This document shows, in pieces, positions 44,354-57,800 of a stretch of 64,000 nt of DNA. The number at the start of each line of letters is the position of its first letter. Position 1 is the first letter of the stretch. Source of the stretch: Alopecurus myosuroides (Eukaryota > Streptophyta > Magnoliopsida > Poales > Poaceae); assembly GCA_028641055.1 (NCBI GenBank), contig CM054061.1, forward strand, positions 32,464,333-32,528,332, read 5' to 3'. Under the pieces are notes generated by a model that was not told the origin of the DNA, searched no databases, and was given only the letters and a program-made list of their open reading frames with translations. Both the position numbers and the translations under genes were made by a program.

Positions 44354-47300
44354 ACATCCCCAAGCTTAACCCATGCTCCTCCTCGAGTATGAAGGTGATA
44401 AAACTAACATGGACTTTGCATATTGAAACAATCATGGGATATCAAGGAGGATTATGCATGCTACATAGAATCAAATGATTAATACTAGAAATGAGTAGCA
44501 ATATACAATTCATGTTGTAATAAATATCAAATATGCAAGCAAAGATGCTTCATGAAAGTTCACAAAGTGTATAATGAAATAAAAGCACTATCGACCAAAT
44601 GCATACACAAAATGAAAAATAAAATCCTATATTGGTCAAAGAATAGCATAATGGAAAATAAAAAATATGGTGGACACTTTGGAGAAAATTGAGTAGAGGT
44701 AAAACATGATCAAGTCTTATTTAGCCTCTAAATTATTCAACTAAAATTACTAATTTAAATGTGGTATCCATTGTTCTAGGACTCTCATTGCCCCTTTATC
44801 ACTAGCATCTTAAATGGTGAATGTTGAAGTAATGTGAATGACAAGGTGGTTGAAAGCCTCATGCCCCGTGAGTGTGAAAACCTACTCCATGATTACTCAA
44901 CTTAAGATTCCTAATAAGCTTTTTACAATCATAATAAGTATTAATGACATCATAGAGAACCGCAAAGAGGTACCTCTTGCCCCATGACATGGAAACAAGC
45001 CCATGTCACAATGACAAGACAAACAAACGGAGTAGACTCATCATTATTTTTATTTTTATTCACTATTATGCATAGCTTCTTATTTTATTGTAGGATGTGT
45101 TGTAGAGTCACTCAAGCTGTAAGTAAATTTACACCATGATAAAGCATGGCTTGGGTTAGCGGCCCAATGCGTTTCTCTAGTAATATATATACTTACTCAT
45201 CAAAACTTACTATTCCTCTATTTCATTTTGGTATGGCAGGAGTCCAAAAACAAAATTACATGATATCAACCAAATGTAAATTTTTGTGCAATGTTGAAAG
45301 CTTTTCGGTGATACACGTTTATAGCTAGCTCCCAACCACACACTTGTCAAACACAAAACTTGTGGCTCCCATTATTGGGTCATGTTTATTAGATGCATAA
45401 AAAGTAAAGTGTGCCTTCAAAAGTTTGTGAGAGTTCTATCCCAAGTTCAACCCATGACAATTAATAAAGTGAATATCTTAATTTAGAATATAAATAACAC
45501 AATAACATGGTGAACATACTCGGAATAGAAATGAAGCTAATGGGAAGATATGGTGGACTCACTGGAAATACTTGGCTAAGGAGTGTTGGAAACACGTTTT
45601 TACTTGTTGGAATTTTTAAAATTTTGGCTAGCAAGAGGGAGATAGTTGACCAGCTACTATGCATGCATATGTCCATAGAACTACTCATTTCATGACAAAC
45701 TAAATAAACCAGAAATTAACATCAAGGACATGAATAAGAGATAGCTCAAGACAACATTATTGCAAATTTCTACACATAAAAAGCCTATAAATCATGCAAA
45801 CATATGTAGCTCTTCAAATCAATCATGGCATCCCTATTCCAAGTCATAATACTAGCATCCAATACATTCCAACCCCAAACTCCAGTAGCTCAATCTCATA
45901 TAAAATGATGGGTGTGGTCTTATCAAAATAAAAATAAAAACAAAAACTAGACGCTTCAAGTCTCTACGATAAATGCTTTGCTTAGAAAAACAGAAAGTAG
46001 ACGTGTGCTAACCAAAAGAGTGTAACATCCAGTGGGGTGTTCATAACATCCCCAAGCTTATGGCTTTCACCATTCTTGGATGTCTTGAGGCGCAGCTCCT
46101 CTATTCCCTGTGAAAAAACTTCACAAAACATGTTTCTCCCATTCTTTTTCTGTGGGGTGAGATTAGCAAGGACAAAAAAATCACATGCTTGCTGTGCAAA
46201 ACTCCAAATCAAATGCTCCAGTAGATAGACAATAAGGTTCATTATGTTTTATGTTCACTCTCTTGCTTGAAAGAATCATGGAAATTCGATTCCCAAGCCC
46301 AAAGAGTGCATAAAACAAAAGAAGGCAGAATCTGTTCAGAAAAGCAACAACAGCAAAACGAACGTTTTTCCCTAAGCTAGACTCATCAAAAAATTAAGAC
46401 AATTTTTGTGCTTACATAGGACGAAAAGTTGCAGAACATACTAAAAAATTAGCTCAATCGGACATACCAAGAAAAAAACGTAAAATCATACGGTGAGCAG
46501 ACTCGTGCTTAAACAGAAATTTCATGCACTAGGATAGCAACTTATAAGTCCAAATGGGTTTGACTTGACTCTTTATTGAAAACTCCAGAATTAAAACAAA
46601 AAAAACTAATCTCTTGAGACAGAAAAAGGACACTAGGAAAATTCAAACAAAAACAACCGGGTTGCCTCCCGTAAAGCGCTTTCTTTATAGCCATATAGCT
46701 AGGCTTTACTTACTTAACATCATGATGGTTGAAGTGAGGTGGCTCGGCATCCCCAAGTTTGGATTCTTGTAGCCCAGGGGTACATCCCCAAGTTTTATTG
46801 GTTGTCCCTCTTGATGTTTGTTCATCTCACTCAACTCTTCCTCCTGAAAAATTCTTCTTACACAAATCTCAACATAAAACTTGATTAGAGGGGTTAGTGC
46901 CTCCATAAATAAAATCCAAATAGGTACAGAAAATACACATCATGAGTTGATTCTAAATATTAACTACTGTTACTACAGTTGTGCATTGCTCCTTGATCAA
47001 AAGAACCACACAAAACACAAGTAATGAGAGCGATGCAAAATAAAGACATAATCTGCCAAAAACTGAACAACCCGTAAAGAGTGAATTTTTAGAGGCACTT
47101 AAGTTGCTCAAATCAGAAAACTTAAAACTAATGAAATATTTAGTGATAACTAAATATTGCTTTCGTAAATTACCAGGTCAAAATTCCACTTCTGTGATTT
47201 TAAACATTTTTCGCAGTGAAGTTCAGGAATCTGTTTTCTGGACAGCTAATTACTATTGTTTAATCCTATCTCTCATATAAGATTATTCTTGCCATTTATG

Positions 47301-47498
47301 ATGAGAAATAAGACATAAATGTGATGTTACAGTAGTGAACTAATATTTTTATTGTTTTTAGCTTTGGAAAAAGTTTTAATGATAGAGACTTTGCAGTGGT
47401 TTCATTGGCATGAACAACACATGTTCAAGGTCGACCCCAACTTCTCCATTACTCATCCTTCTCATTTACTTTCCTAAATTTTTTATAAAATGAAAATC
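44354..47498. other. LARD interior, non-coding
   Basis: AT-rich sequence without polyprotein domains. It has the Athila-type landmark GGGTTGCCTCCCGTAAAGCG near 46660-46679, found widely in grass LARDs. Only short unsupported ORFs are present. Confidence 0.6.
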
Positions 47499-48242
47499 TT
47501 AAACTAAATGATACATAACAGTAGGTAAAGTCATTTTACATGTTGTAAAGACATAAATGTGTGCTAAAACCGAATAGGAAATTAAAGCATAAGGAACACA
47601 CCAAAAAATATTAAACAATTTATTTTTAAGTCTAACCCATTTCCTATGCATTGGCATTTTGTAATGAAACAAATAAAAGAAGCACATAATAGCAAGCATA
47701 TAAAGGTAGATCAAGTGCAACTTCAATACTTTCAGCATAAAGAGGGGAAACTTAATATTGTTGAAATATGTGTAACCATGTTTCCCTCTCTCATAATAAT
47801 TTTCAGTAGCATCATGAATAGATTTAACAATATGAATATCACATAAAACATTCTTATCATGAGCCACATGCATAGAAGAATCACTACTCTCCACATAAGT
47901 AAAATCCTCATTAGTGATAGTGGGAGTTAAACATTCATAATTTTCATTGCAATCATCATATATAGGAGGCATAGTATCATCAAAGTGAATTTTCTCCTCC
48001 AAGCTTGGGGAACTAGAAATATCGTGCTCATCAAAACCAACTTCCCCAAGCTTAAAACTTTCCATAGAATCAGCAAGTATATCATTTTTATCCTCAATAG
48101 TAGGGGGACTAAAAATATCATATTCATCAAGACAAACTTCCCCAAGCTCAAGGTTTTCCTTAGCAATAAAGGTGTTCAAAGAATTAGTACTACCACAAAT
48201 ATGATTGTTGTGCAAATAATTTTTCAATTTATCCTCAAACAC
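47499..48242 (-). CDS. LARD-encoded ORF of unknown function, 247 residues
   Basis: It starts about 140 bp after the primer site, where gag would normally begin, and is the only sizeable ORF in the interior. The N-terminal two thirds are acidic, with an internal repeat (LELGEVCLDEYDIFSPP and KLGEVGFDEHDISSSP). Then comes YTYFNNIKFPLFMLKVLKLHL and two hydrophobic segments (about residues 178-195 and 213-235) that could cross a membrane. I recognise the style of protein from cereal LARDs but know no function. It could be a relic of an extra ORF of the parent element. Confidence 0.6.
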   Translation of the reverse strand: MFEDKLKNYLHNNHICGSTNSLNTFIAKENLELGEVCLDEYDIFSPPTIEDKNDILADSMESFKLGEVGFDEHDISSSPSLEEKIHFDDTMPPIYDDCNENYECLTPTITNEDFTYVESSDSSMHVAHDKNVLCDIHIVKSIHDATENYYERGKHGYTYFNNIKFPLFMLKVLKLHLIYLYMLAIMCFFYLFHYKMPMHRKWVRLKNKLFNIFWCVPYALISYSVLAHIYVFTTCKMTLPTVMYHLV

Positions 48243-48378
48243 TTCATTTCCTAATTCAAGGTAGATATTATACAGTTCTAAATTTTTTTTGGTTGTTTTC
48301 CATTTTATAATTTTTTTTTTGTGTTTTAGGTTTATATGTTAGTATGCAATGCAAACAAGAATAAAAGCTTAGCACAAC

Positions 48379-48398
48379 GCTCCCCGGCAACGGCGCCA
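48379..48398 (-). other. Primer binding site of the LARD
   Basis: The minus strand reads TGGCGCCGTTGCCGGGGAGC, ten bases inside the 5' LTR end; this fixes the element's direction. Confidence 0.85.
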
Positions 48399-48408
48399 GA
48401 AAAGTGCT

Positions 48409-49090
48409 TGATGACTCCCAAGTGCAGGAGATCAATTGTAGTACCTTTCGATAACTATTTGAGTGTCGAACCCACGAGGGGATGAAGGTAAGCTATCTAT
48501 TCTCTAAAGCCCTATAACCCTCTTATATGGCTGTTTATGCAAAGCAATAAGTTTGACTAAAAGGAACTAACTAATTAAAAGCAAGTGACGTGGAGTGTGG
48601 TTTGTCTAGTAACTAGTGAAGCAAGTTTAAAATGCAAGTAATCCTAAAGCAAGTTTCTAAGCAAGTTTCACAAGTAGCAAGCAGCAAATATCTCAAGTAT
48701 CTCAAGGGAGCAAGTGTTCTAGCAATAGGTGTTTTGCTCGTGTGGTTGTCACAATTAGTGAAGCACATGTTTTAGTCTTAGTTGTTTCTTCTAGGAAGGA
48801 GCCATGAATAGGTATAGTCAAGTAAATGATCTACAACCCCTTATGATGGATCATGTGGCCAAGTAAATGACTGCACAAGATTGATTAAGACATAAAGTCC
48901 CACCATAGCCTTACGTTCTAAGGTCCCCTATATATATATATCCCCCGATAACTTAACTTTGTGGCTCGGTCTCAGGTTACTGTCACTCCCAAGTCACCAC
49001 CACTCCATTATGCTACCGGTGATCACCTTACATGCATTCCCCAACATATGCATGCACTCATATATTGTACATAAATACAATCATAGAAGA
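48409..49090 (-). repeat. 5' LTR of the LARD, inner part
   Basis: It runs from TGATGACTCCC at 48409 to the insertion point of the nested chromovirus. The rest continues at 59551 after the 5-bp duplication GAAGA. Confidence 0.85.
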
Positions 49091-52000
49091 TGTAACAGCC
49101 CAAGTATGAAAACTACCCCATAGAATGTTTGATTTCCTGTTTAATTAAAGTATTGCATCATGTCATCATGTTGTTTGCATTTGTTTCTTAATTGTTGCAT
49201 TTGTTTTCCACTGTTTTCACAACTCAAATTCAAACCTTACTCAAACAATGTTTTCATACTTGTTCTGTTACAACTTTTGGAATAAAAACCACAAATGAAA
49301 ACAACCAAATTGTTCCATTTTATTCCATGTTAATAACTCCTTAATTTGTTGGTTTTAATCAAACCATTAATCAATCAATTAATCCAATCAAGTACTTCTA
49401 AAACATTTTTCAAATTCAAACCAATTCTCAAAATCAGTACCTTTTGAAATCCATGAGGTTCACCACTAATTTGTATTCTTAAATCACTTTTAAAACCCTA
49501 GGGGAAACCCTATTGAAAATGCCTTGTTTTTTTCATATTAATTAATATTGCAAATTTCAATTAATTTGGTTTAAATCTTAAACAGCAAGCAAACATTTAA
49601 AATTTTGTAAGCCAAGCTACCAAATGGTTGCATTTGGTCTAACAAACCTAACCAATTTTTTTTCCAGAAATTTTGCTAAGTTAAAACCTATGTTTTTCTT
49701 CCTAAAGCTAAGGCTACAAAAAAAAAACAGAAAAAAAAACGAAAAAAATAACAAAAGGGAGAGAGAGAGAGTGCAGCAGCCCAGCCCAACCCCTTCTTTC
49801 CAGCCCAGTACCCCCCCTCCTGTCCTTTTCTTCCACCTCTCGCTGTCATAACAGTACGATCCACGCAACAGCCACACGATCATCTCCATGCCCTCCAGAT
49901 GCTTGCCGTACCAAGCACCTCGCCCCATATAGCTCACCTTCCCCCTCTCTGCTAACCTAGCAACCTAGACCCCTTCCCTCCAAGCGCCGCCGAGTCCTTT
50001 CTTCCCTCGCTTCCTTCTGATTCTCTGAAACTCGCCGCACCCGTCAGAGAACCACCTGCTCCCCCGTCAGAGGCTCGCCGTCGCAGCCACCCGTGAGCCA
50101 CGATGGGAGGTGGAGCAGCACCACCCCACCTCCCTCTTCCTCCTCATCCTCGAGCACCAGCCGGAGAAGCATCCGATCATCCGCGCCGTCCTCGTTTTCG
50201 GTACGGGCGTTGCCGGAATTCTTCGAGCTCCCGTCGCCACGATCCTTCATCGACCTGATCGACTACTCCGCCACCACCAGGGTGAGTTACCGTTTCCATT
50301 TCCCCCCTCATACGTGCGTTTACCTCACCGAAACCCTCAGCTGCTGTCCGTGCCACCATGGGTGAGCAGAACGAGCTCGTGCTCGGATTTTTCTTCGATA
50401 GATTCCTTGTGCACCAGCCCAGCCACGCTGCACCGTATCCTGCACGCACCCAGAAACGCTCGACGACCACCTGCCCGATTGTCTCGAGATCGCACACGAG
50501 CCACTCCCCGTCGCTGCGACAGATCCCTACGCCGTCTGTTTCTGAACCGTGGAAACGAACGCTTGCTGCTAGGTGTTGCAAGGTTCAGAAACGATGCCGT
50601 GCTTGTAGGGTTTTCAGATCGCGTATACACCAAAAGCCAGCTAGCCACACCGTGGATCTACATCCGATCAGCACCCTGGAGATCCACGGCCTAACCTCCC
50701 CTCCGATTCGAAGATCTTTTCTTCTGATTCCTGTAAGATGCAAGTCTGCACTTTTGGTTTCTGTCAAAATTCAGTAATGCACTCGATGTCCACCTTATTT
50801 TTCGTCAGTCTTCCATTGTATCGCAAACACGCGAGCATCCCATCTGGTTCTGTCCGTTCCGCGCAGAGCCAGCGACCCGGGTTCGATACCCCGCGGGCGC
50901 ACCACATTTTTGTGGTTTTTCTTCCACAGCAGCGCTGGCCCCCCCCCGTCATACACCCCACGGCCACATCACTTTCTACCCTCGCCACGCTGGCCACGGG
51001 GCCCCCTGGCAGCGTGTGGGTAAACCCAGTGGCGGTAGAAAAAGATTTCAACGAATCTGTTAAATTCCTATTTTCTTTTTAAATAGCAGATTAAGCAATA
51101 AAACTTCAAAATTTAATAACTTTTATTCTGTAAATCCAATAACTAAAAACTTTATATGTTTTCTGTTCAAAATTTAATAATCTTTCCAAATAACTTATTT
51201 GTGTTCTGTTTTGAGTTTTCAAAATACTTTTAAAATTCAAATTTGAATAATTCAGATGTAATTTGCAAAAATTCATAACTAATCCATACCTTTTCCAAAT
51301 AAGTCAAATAAAATATGTTTTTCACACCATTTTGAATGTGCTATTCAAATATAATTTTTGTTTCCTGGTTTGAATAATTTAAAATGCCTAAACAATTTAA
51401 TCTTGTTTAAATTCAATTAAAACTTGTTTAATAATGTTTAATTCATAATTAAATAATCTAAAGTCCAATTTCAAAATGTGAAACATGTAATCCAACTAAA
51501 ATTTGATAACCTTTTCAATTATCAACTTGGTATTCTGTTTTGGACACTTTAACTTGTTGAAAACAACAAATTACTTGTGTGGCAAGTTTAAGTAACCAAA
51601 CTTTCCAAACTTAATCAATGATTTCCAAACTTGTTTCATTCCTTTTCCTTTGCATCTATCATTGTTATTTGTTGTTATTTTTTGTTGTTATCATCATGCA
51701 TGCATCATGCTAACTCACCTACACCTGATGCTTAGTGGTAGAACAACTAATTCAACCATAAGGCATGGGTTTGCCATATGCAATCTTTGCATATGGAATC
51801 CATTTAAACTTGTGTATCATATCCACTAGTTTACTTTGTTGCATCTATTAACATGACATGCATCATATTTGATTGTGCACTATGCCATGTTAATGATTGC
51901 TTATCTTTCTGCAATGTTTGTTTGCTTCTTCCCGGATAAACGACGACGTTGAGACCGACGATACTTACGACACCCCTTCTAAGGAGTTAGCTCAGTACCA

Positions 52001-53784
52001 GGCTACTGGGTTTTGCAGGCAAGTTATCACTCACATGAACCACTGTGTTCCTTTCAACATTGATTACCGATACTTTCCGTTGTTCTTTTCTGCTAGCCTT
52101 AGTAGTAGTTGTTTCTGTTACGAACCCATCACATGAATCCCTTAACCTTGATATTGCCTCACCTCCACTCCTATCACCCATTGCTTGAGCCTGTTCTTAT
52201 CTAGCATGCTTAGGGTTGCTTTTGCTCGAGTCTGTTGTCGGTTACTTCTTTTACTATTATTGTTGTACCGGGGGCTCGAATGTTAATCAATCAAACATGT
52301 TAATTGCTAATGGTAATAATAATAATAATTTGATGATAAGGCACCGGCAGGAGGCCCATGAGAGGTTTTGGAGCCTGCTAGTGTCGACCCTAATAGGAAA
52401 AGGGTCTTGTCTACTGATCCATGATGAGCGCACTACCCGCATGTGGGAAGCGAGTATGGGCGCCCCCCTCAACTTGACCTGATTCGCATCTCGTCCAAAT
52501 CGCCTCATTTAGTTCGTGTTTTCCATTTGCCGCATGCATGTTTTTGCGAGCCCAGCGCAGGGTGGAACTTTCGTAGTCGGCATATAGGGGGACACGGTCT
52601 TAGAGTGCTATGATGGTCCATTTTCTTCTGGGCTTGATTAGCCGTGCGCCCAAGGTGCTTTGGGCTTGATGCGAAGAATGGTTGGTTGTGTTGAGTGCCC
52701 CACTTGGTGGGGTGATCTCCCATCTGGCGGGCCATTCATACGTGTACGGCCAAATTGGTGCAACCCTGCAGGGATAATCTTCTCGAGAAGCCGTGTTTTC
52801 CGCGGTTATGGATTACTTGGTGAAAGTACTGGCTAACAAGTACTCAGGACAACTTAAACATAATAATCAAACATGTTACACCCCATGATTAATAACTTGA
52901 CTAGTAATAGGCTTATTGCCACAATAATTTGAACCATCATTATTACAACTGTGTGAGTTAACCTCGGATTGCTTCTTTGGATAAGGGGCGAGATCCAGGA
53001 TGGGTTTGGTTGAAGTTATCTTTCAGTTGGTTACAATCCTCGATCTTATCTCCTTTCTGTTAGCCGGAAGTGGTAGAATCTCTGTAGTTGGTTAGCGCAG
53101 CCAGTTGCAGCATCTTTTATATCCCCTCTTTTCCGTTGAACCCAAGGCATCTGTGCTTGGTGTTGACGGGTTACACTTTGGTGAACTGTGAGTCTTGCTT
53201 GCCAGTACGTTTATGTACTGACCCCTTTGGGGCTGTGGTTTCCGCAGACCTACGTTTCCGAAGATCTACATGGTGGCAATTACGTGGAGTATGACGAGAC
53301 TGCTGACGAGTAGATAGCGGACCCGGGCAGGATCCGAGACTTCGTGGATGGGCTCCGTCTGTTTGTTCCCGGCCTCTTAGGCCTATTTGGTTCTTGTCTG
53401 TACTCAGACATGTTGAATGCTCCGCTGTATTGTAACGATGTATTGTTGGGGCATGTGCCCTCTGAATGATTGTATTTGCTATATCTGCTCTAATGAGAGC
53501 CTTTTGCAACTTATTTCAATCTTTTGTGTCGTAGAGATCTGTTGTGATATCACTTGTTAAACGCCGTTGACGTACCATGTGTGTATGGTTGAAGTACGTC
53601 GACGGAAGTGCCTTTGATCTCTAGTGGATAGTTTACATCGACGATGGAATAGCAGGGCTTGTGTTGTCGCGCATAAGCGGAGGCCTACCAGGAAGCTGGG
53701 ACGTGGGAGCAGTTATGCCCCATAATCCAAGCATCTGCTATCCAGTTCGTACGGTGAGTATCCCCTAGAAATCAGGGTGCGACA
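49091..53784 (+). repeat. 5' LTR of the chromovirus element, 4.69 kb
   Basis: A direct repeat of 54846-59550. Its ORFs (for example at 50110-50694) appear in both copies and show no domain. A GGTTCGATACC motif at 50880-50890 resembles a tRNA B box. Confidence 0.93.
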
Positions 53785-53786
53785 AA

Positions 53787-53799
53787 TGGTATCAGAGCC
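53787..53799 (+). other. Primer binding site (initiator tRNA-Met)
   Basis: TGGTATCAGAGCC lies two bases after the 5' LTR end. Confidence 0.9.
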
Positions 53800-54845
53800 T
53801 GTCTGCCTGTAGGATCCCTTTTTACTGGTCGCAGTTGAGTCTAGAAACTATTTTGTAGCTATATAGGAAAAATGAAACGTGAGAGTAGGAATTCTGTTCT
53901 TTTTCTTCTTTTCCCCACCCTCCCTCCCTTTTTCTGGTAAGGAAGTGAAACGTTGATTTCTCCCTTCTCATCTAAACTTTCAAGTTAGGATTTCACGTGT
54001 TCTGGGTTTTCCGTAGTACCTCAGGAATCTTGTTCTCGTTTTCCCGGTGTTGCTTCAATATCATGTTCTTCTAAACATTTCCTTTTCGTCCGTTGAAATC
54101 TTGTTGTTGTTGTTTTCTACTTCATTTCTTCTACCGGCGTCAAGTTAACTTCCCAAATATCAAATCTATCTTTCAGAGAGGTTCTTGTTGTTGTTGTTTT
54201 CATTCCTCAAGCACCACATTCCAAATAGTCTATTCTCCATATGGATCAAGTTCTGTTTTAATCAAGTTTTCCCCGTTCATCTGCTAAACTCTATTCCAGC
54301 TAAAGTGTTCTTTGATACCGGAGCATCACATTCCTTTGTGTCAACAATCTTTTCCACAACATACAACCCAATTCTGGTTCCACTAAGCAATCAAATCACC
54401 GTTCACTCTCCGGGATCTCAAATGTTGACTTCCAAGATAAGTAAGAACAATCCAATTCTAATGGGAGGCCACATATTCCTCGTTACTCTCATGTTGCTGA
54501 TTCTGACATTGATCTCATTCTTAGTGTTGGATTGATGTCAATAACTCTGTTCCACCCTTATTACAGATAGTCTATTCTCCAAATGAACCAAATTCTATCC
54601 AGCTATACACCATCCATACAAAACCTATAACTCTACTAATATTGTTCCGGTGGTTTCCAAATTCCCTGATACCTTTCCAGAAGAGTTGTCAGGAATTCCT
54701 ATTGTTTTCAACTTCCAGTTAAACTATCCAATGTGCACGATGTGTTTCACGTGTCACAGCTCAAGTGGATCTTTCCAAGAAGTATCCGGACCCTTTCTTT
54801 TCTCAGTAGGAATCTCGGGGCGCGATTCCTTCAAGGTGGGCGTTT
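53800..54845 (+). pseudogene. Residual gag-pol: protease, start of reverse transcriptase, end of integrase
   Basis: Up to about 54.28 kb there is T-rich sequence and no gag domain. From 54290 the frame reads SIPAKVFFDTGASHSFVSTIFS, a retropepsin with its DTGA at 54314-54325. A shifted frame then gives VADSDIDLIL. Near 54640-54700 comes VPVVSKFPDTFPEELSGIP, the lead-in to a chromovirus reverse transcriptase. Directly after that, at about 54727-54770, is NVHDVFHVSQLKW, which belongs near the C-terminal end of integrase. So reverse transcriptase, RNase H and the integrase core are all gone. The interior ends CAAGGTGGGCGTTT before the 3' LTR. It encodes nothing useful. Confidence 0.82.
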
Positions 54846-57800
54846 TGTAACAGCCCAAGTATGAAAACTACCCCATAGAATGTTTGATTTCCTGTTTAAT
54901 TAAAGTATTGCATCATGTCATCATGTTGTTTGCATTTGTTTCTTAATTGTTGCATTTGTTTTCCACTGTTTTCACAACTCAAATTCAAACCTTACTCAAA
55001 CAATGTTTTCATACTTGTTCTGTTACAACTTTTGGAATAAAAACCACAAATGAAAACAACCAAATTGTTCCATTTTATTCCATGTTAATAACTCCTTAAT
55101 TTGTTGGTTTTAATCAAACCATTAATCAATCAATTAATCCAATCAAGTACTTCTAAAACATTTTTCAAATTCAAACCAATTCTCAAAATCAGTACCTTTT
55201 GAAATCCATGAGGTTCACCACTAATTTGTATTCTTAAATCACTTTTAAAACCCTAGGGGAAACCCTATTGAAAATGCCTTGTTTTTCTCATATTAATTAA
55301 TATTGCAAATTTCAATTAATTTGGTTTAAATCTTAAACAGCAAGCAAACATTTAAAATTTTGTAAGCCAAGCTACCAAATGGTTGCATTTGGTCTAACAA
55401 ACCTAACAAATTTTTTTTCCAGAAATTTTGCTAAGTTAAAACCTATGTTTTTCTTCCTAAAGCTAAGGCTACAAAAAAAAAACAGAAAAAAAAACGAAAA
55501 AAATAACAAAAGGGAGAGAGAGAGAGAGTGCAGCAGCCCAGCCCAACCCCTTCTTTCCAGCCCAGTACCCCCCCTCCTGTCCTTTTCTTCCACCTCTCGC
55601 TGTCATAACAGTACGATCCACGCAACAGCCACACGATCATCTCCATGCCCTCCAGATGCTTGCCGTACCAAGCACCTCGCCCCATATAGCTCACCTTCCC
55701 CCTCTCTGCTAACCTAGCAACCTAGACCCCTTCCCTCCAAGCGCCGCCGAGTCCTTTCTTCCCTCGCTTCCTTCTGATTCTCTGAAACTCGCCGCACCCG
55801 TCAGAGAACCACCTGCTCCCCCGTCAGAGGCTCGCCGTCGCAGCCACCCGTGAGCCACGATGGGAGGTGGAGCAGCACCACCCCACCTCCCTCTTCCTCC
55901 TCATCCTCGAGCACCAGCCGGAGAAGCATCCGATCATCCGCGCCGTCCTCGTTTTCGGTACGGGCGTTGCCGGAATTCTTCGAGCTCCCGTCGCCACGAT
56001 CCTTCATCGACCTGATCGACTACTCCGCCACCACCAGGGTGAGTTACCGTTTCCATTTCCCCCCTCATACGTGCGTTTACCTCACCGAAACCCTCAGCTG
56101 CTGTCCGTGCCACCATGGGTGAGCAGAACGAGCTCGTGCTCGGATTTTTCTTCGATAGATGCCTTGTGCACCAGCCCAGCCACGCTGCACCGTATCCTGC
56201 ACGCACCCAGAAACGCTCGACGACCACCTGCCCGATTGTCTCGAGATCGCACACGAGCCACTCCCCGTCGCTGCGACAGATCCCTACGCCGTCTGTTTCT
56301 GAACCGTGGAAACGAACGCTTGCTGCTAGGTGTTGCAAGGTTCAGAAACGATGCCGTGCTTGTAGGGTTTTCAGATCGCGTATACACCAAAAGCCAGCTA
56401 GCCACACCGTGGATCTACATCCGATCAGCACCCTGGAGATCCACGGCCTAACCTCCCCTCCGATTCGAAGATCTTTTCTTCTGATTCCTGTAAGATGCAA
56501 GTCTGCACTTTTGGTTTCTGTCAAAATTCAGTAATGCACTCGATGTCCACCTTATTTTTCGTCAGTCTTCCATTGTATCGCAAACACGCGAGCAGCCCAT
56601 CTGGTTCTGTCCGTTCCGCGCAGAGCCAGCGACCCGGGTTCGATACCCCGCGGGCGCACCACATTTTTGTGGTTTTTCTTCCACAGCAGCGCTGGGCCCC
56701 CCCCCCCCCCCCCGTCATACACCCCACGGCCACATCACTTTCTACCCTCGCCACGCTGGCCACGGGGCCCCCTGGCAGCGTGTGGGTAAACCCAGTGGCG
56801 GTAGAAAAAGATTTCAACAAATCTGTTAAATTCCTATTTTCTTTTTAAATAGCAGATTAAGCAATAAAACTTCAAAATTTAATAACTTTTATTCTGTAAA
56901 TCCAATAACTAAAAACTTTATATGTTTTCTGTTCAAAATTTAATAATCTTTCCAAATAACTTATTTGTGTTCTGTTTTGAGTTTTCAAAATACTTTTAAA
57001 ATTCAAATTTGAATAATTCAAATGTAATTTGCAATAATTCATAACTAATCCATACCTTTTCCAAATAAGTCAAATAAAATATGTTTTTCACACCATTTTG
57101 AATGTGCTATTCAAATATAATTTTTGTTTCCTGGTTTGAATAATTTAAAATGCCTAAACAATTTAATCTTGTTTAAATTCAATTAAAACTTGTTTAATAA
57201 TGTTTAATTCATAATTAAATAATCTAAAGTCCAATTTCAAAATGTGAAACATGTAATCCAACTAAAATTTGATAACCTTTTCAATTATCAACTTGGTATT
57301 CTGTTTTGGACACTTTAACTTGTTGAAAACAACAAATTACTTGTGTGGCAAGTTTAAGTAACCAAACTTTCCAAACTTAATCAATGATTTCCAAACTTGT
57401 TTCATTCCTTTTCCTTTGCATCTATCATTGTTATTTGTTGTTATTTTTTGTTGTTATCATCATGCATGCATCATGCTAACTCACCTACACCTGATGCTTA
57501 GTGGTAGAACAACTAATTCAACCATAAGGCATGGGTTTGCCATATGCAATCTTTGCATATGGAATCCATTTAAACTTGTGTATCATATCCACTAGTTTAC
57601 TTTGTTGCATCTATTAACATGACATGCATCATATTTGATTGTGCACTATGCCATGTTAATGATTGCTTATCTTTCTGCAATGTTTGTTTGCTTCTTCCCG
57701 GATAAACGACGACGTTGAGACCGACGATACTTACGACACCCCTTCTAAGGAGTTAGCTCAGTACCAGGCTACTGGGTTTTGCAGGCAAGTTATCACTCAC

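Noticed and set aside
50110..50777. Overlapping ORFs of 194, 139 and 134 codons, repeated at 55867-56534
   Set aside because: They lie inside the two LTR copies, overlap on both strands, have no domain, and are open mainly because the stretch is GC-rich. Their duplication is that of the LTR and not of a gene.
50860..50912. A genuine tRNA gene
   Set aside because: The T-arm-like part is present, but no matching 5' acceptor strand, D-arm or anticodon arm lies upstream at the right distance. Kept only as a B-box-like motif.
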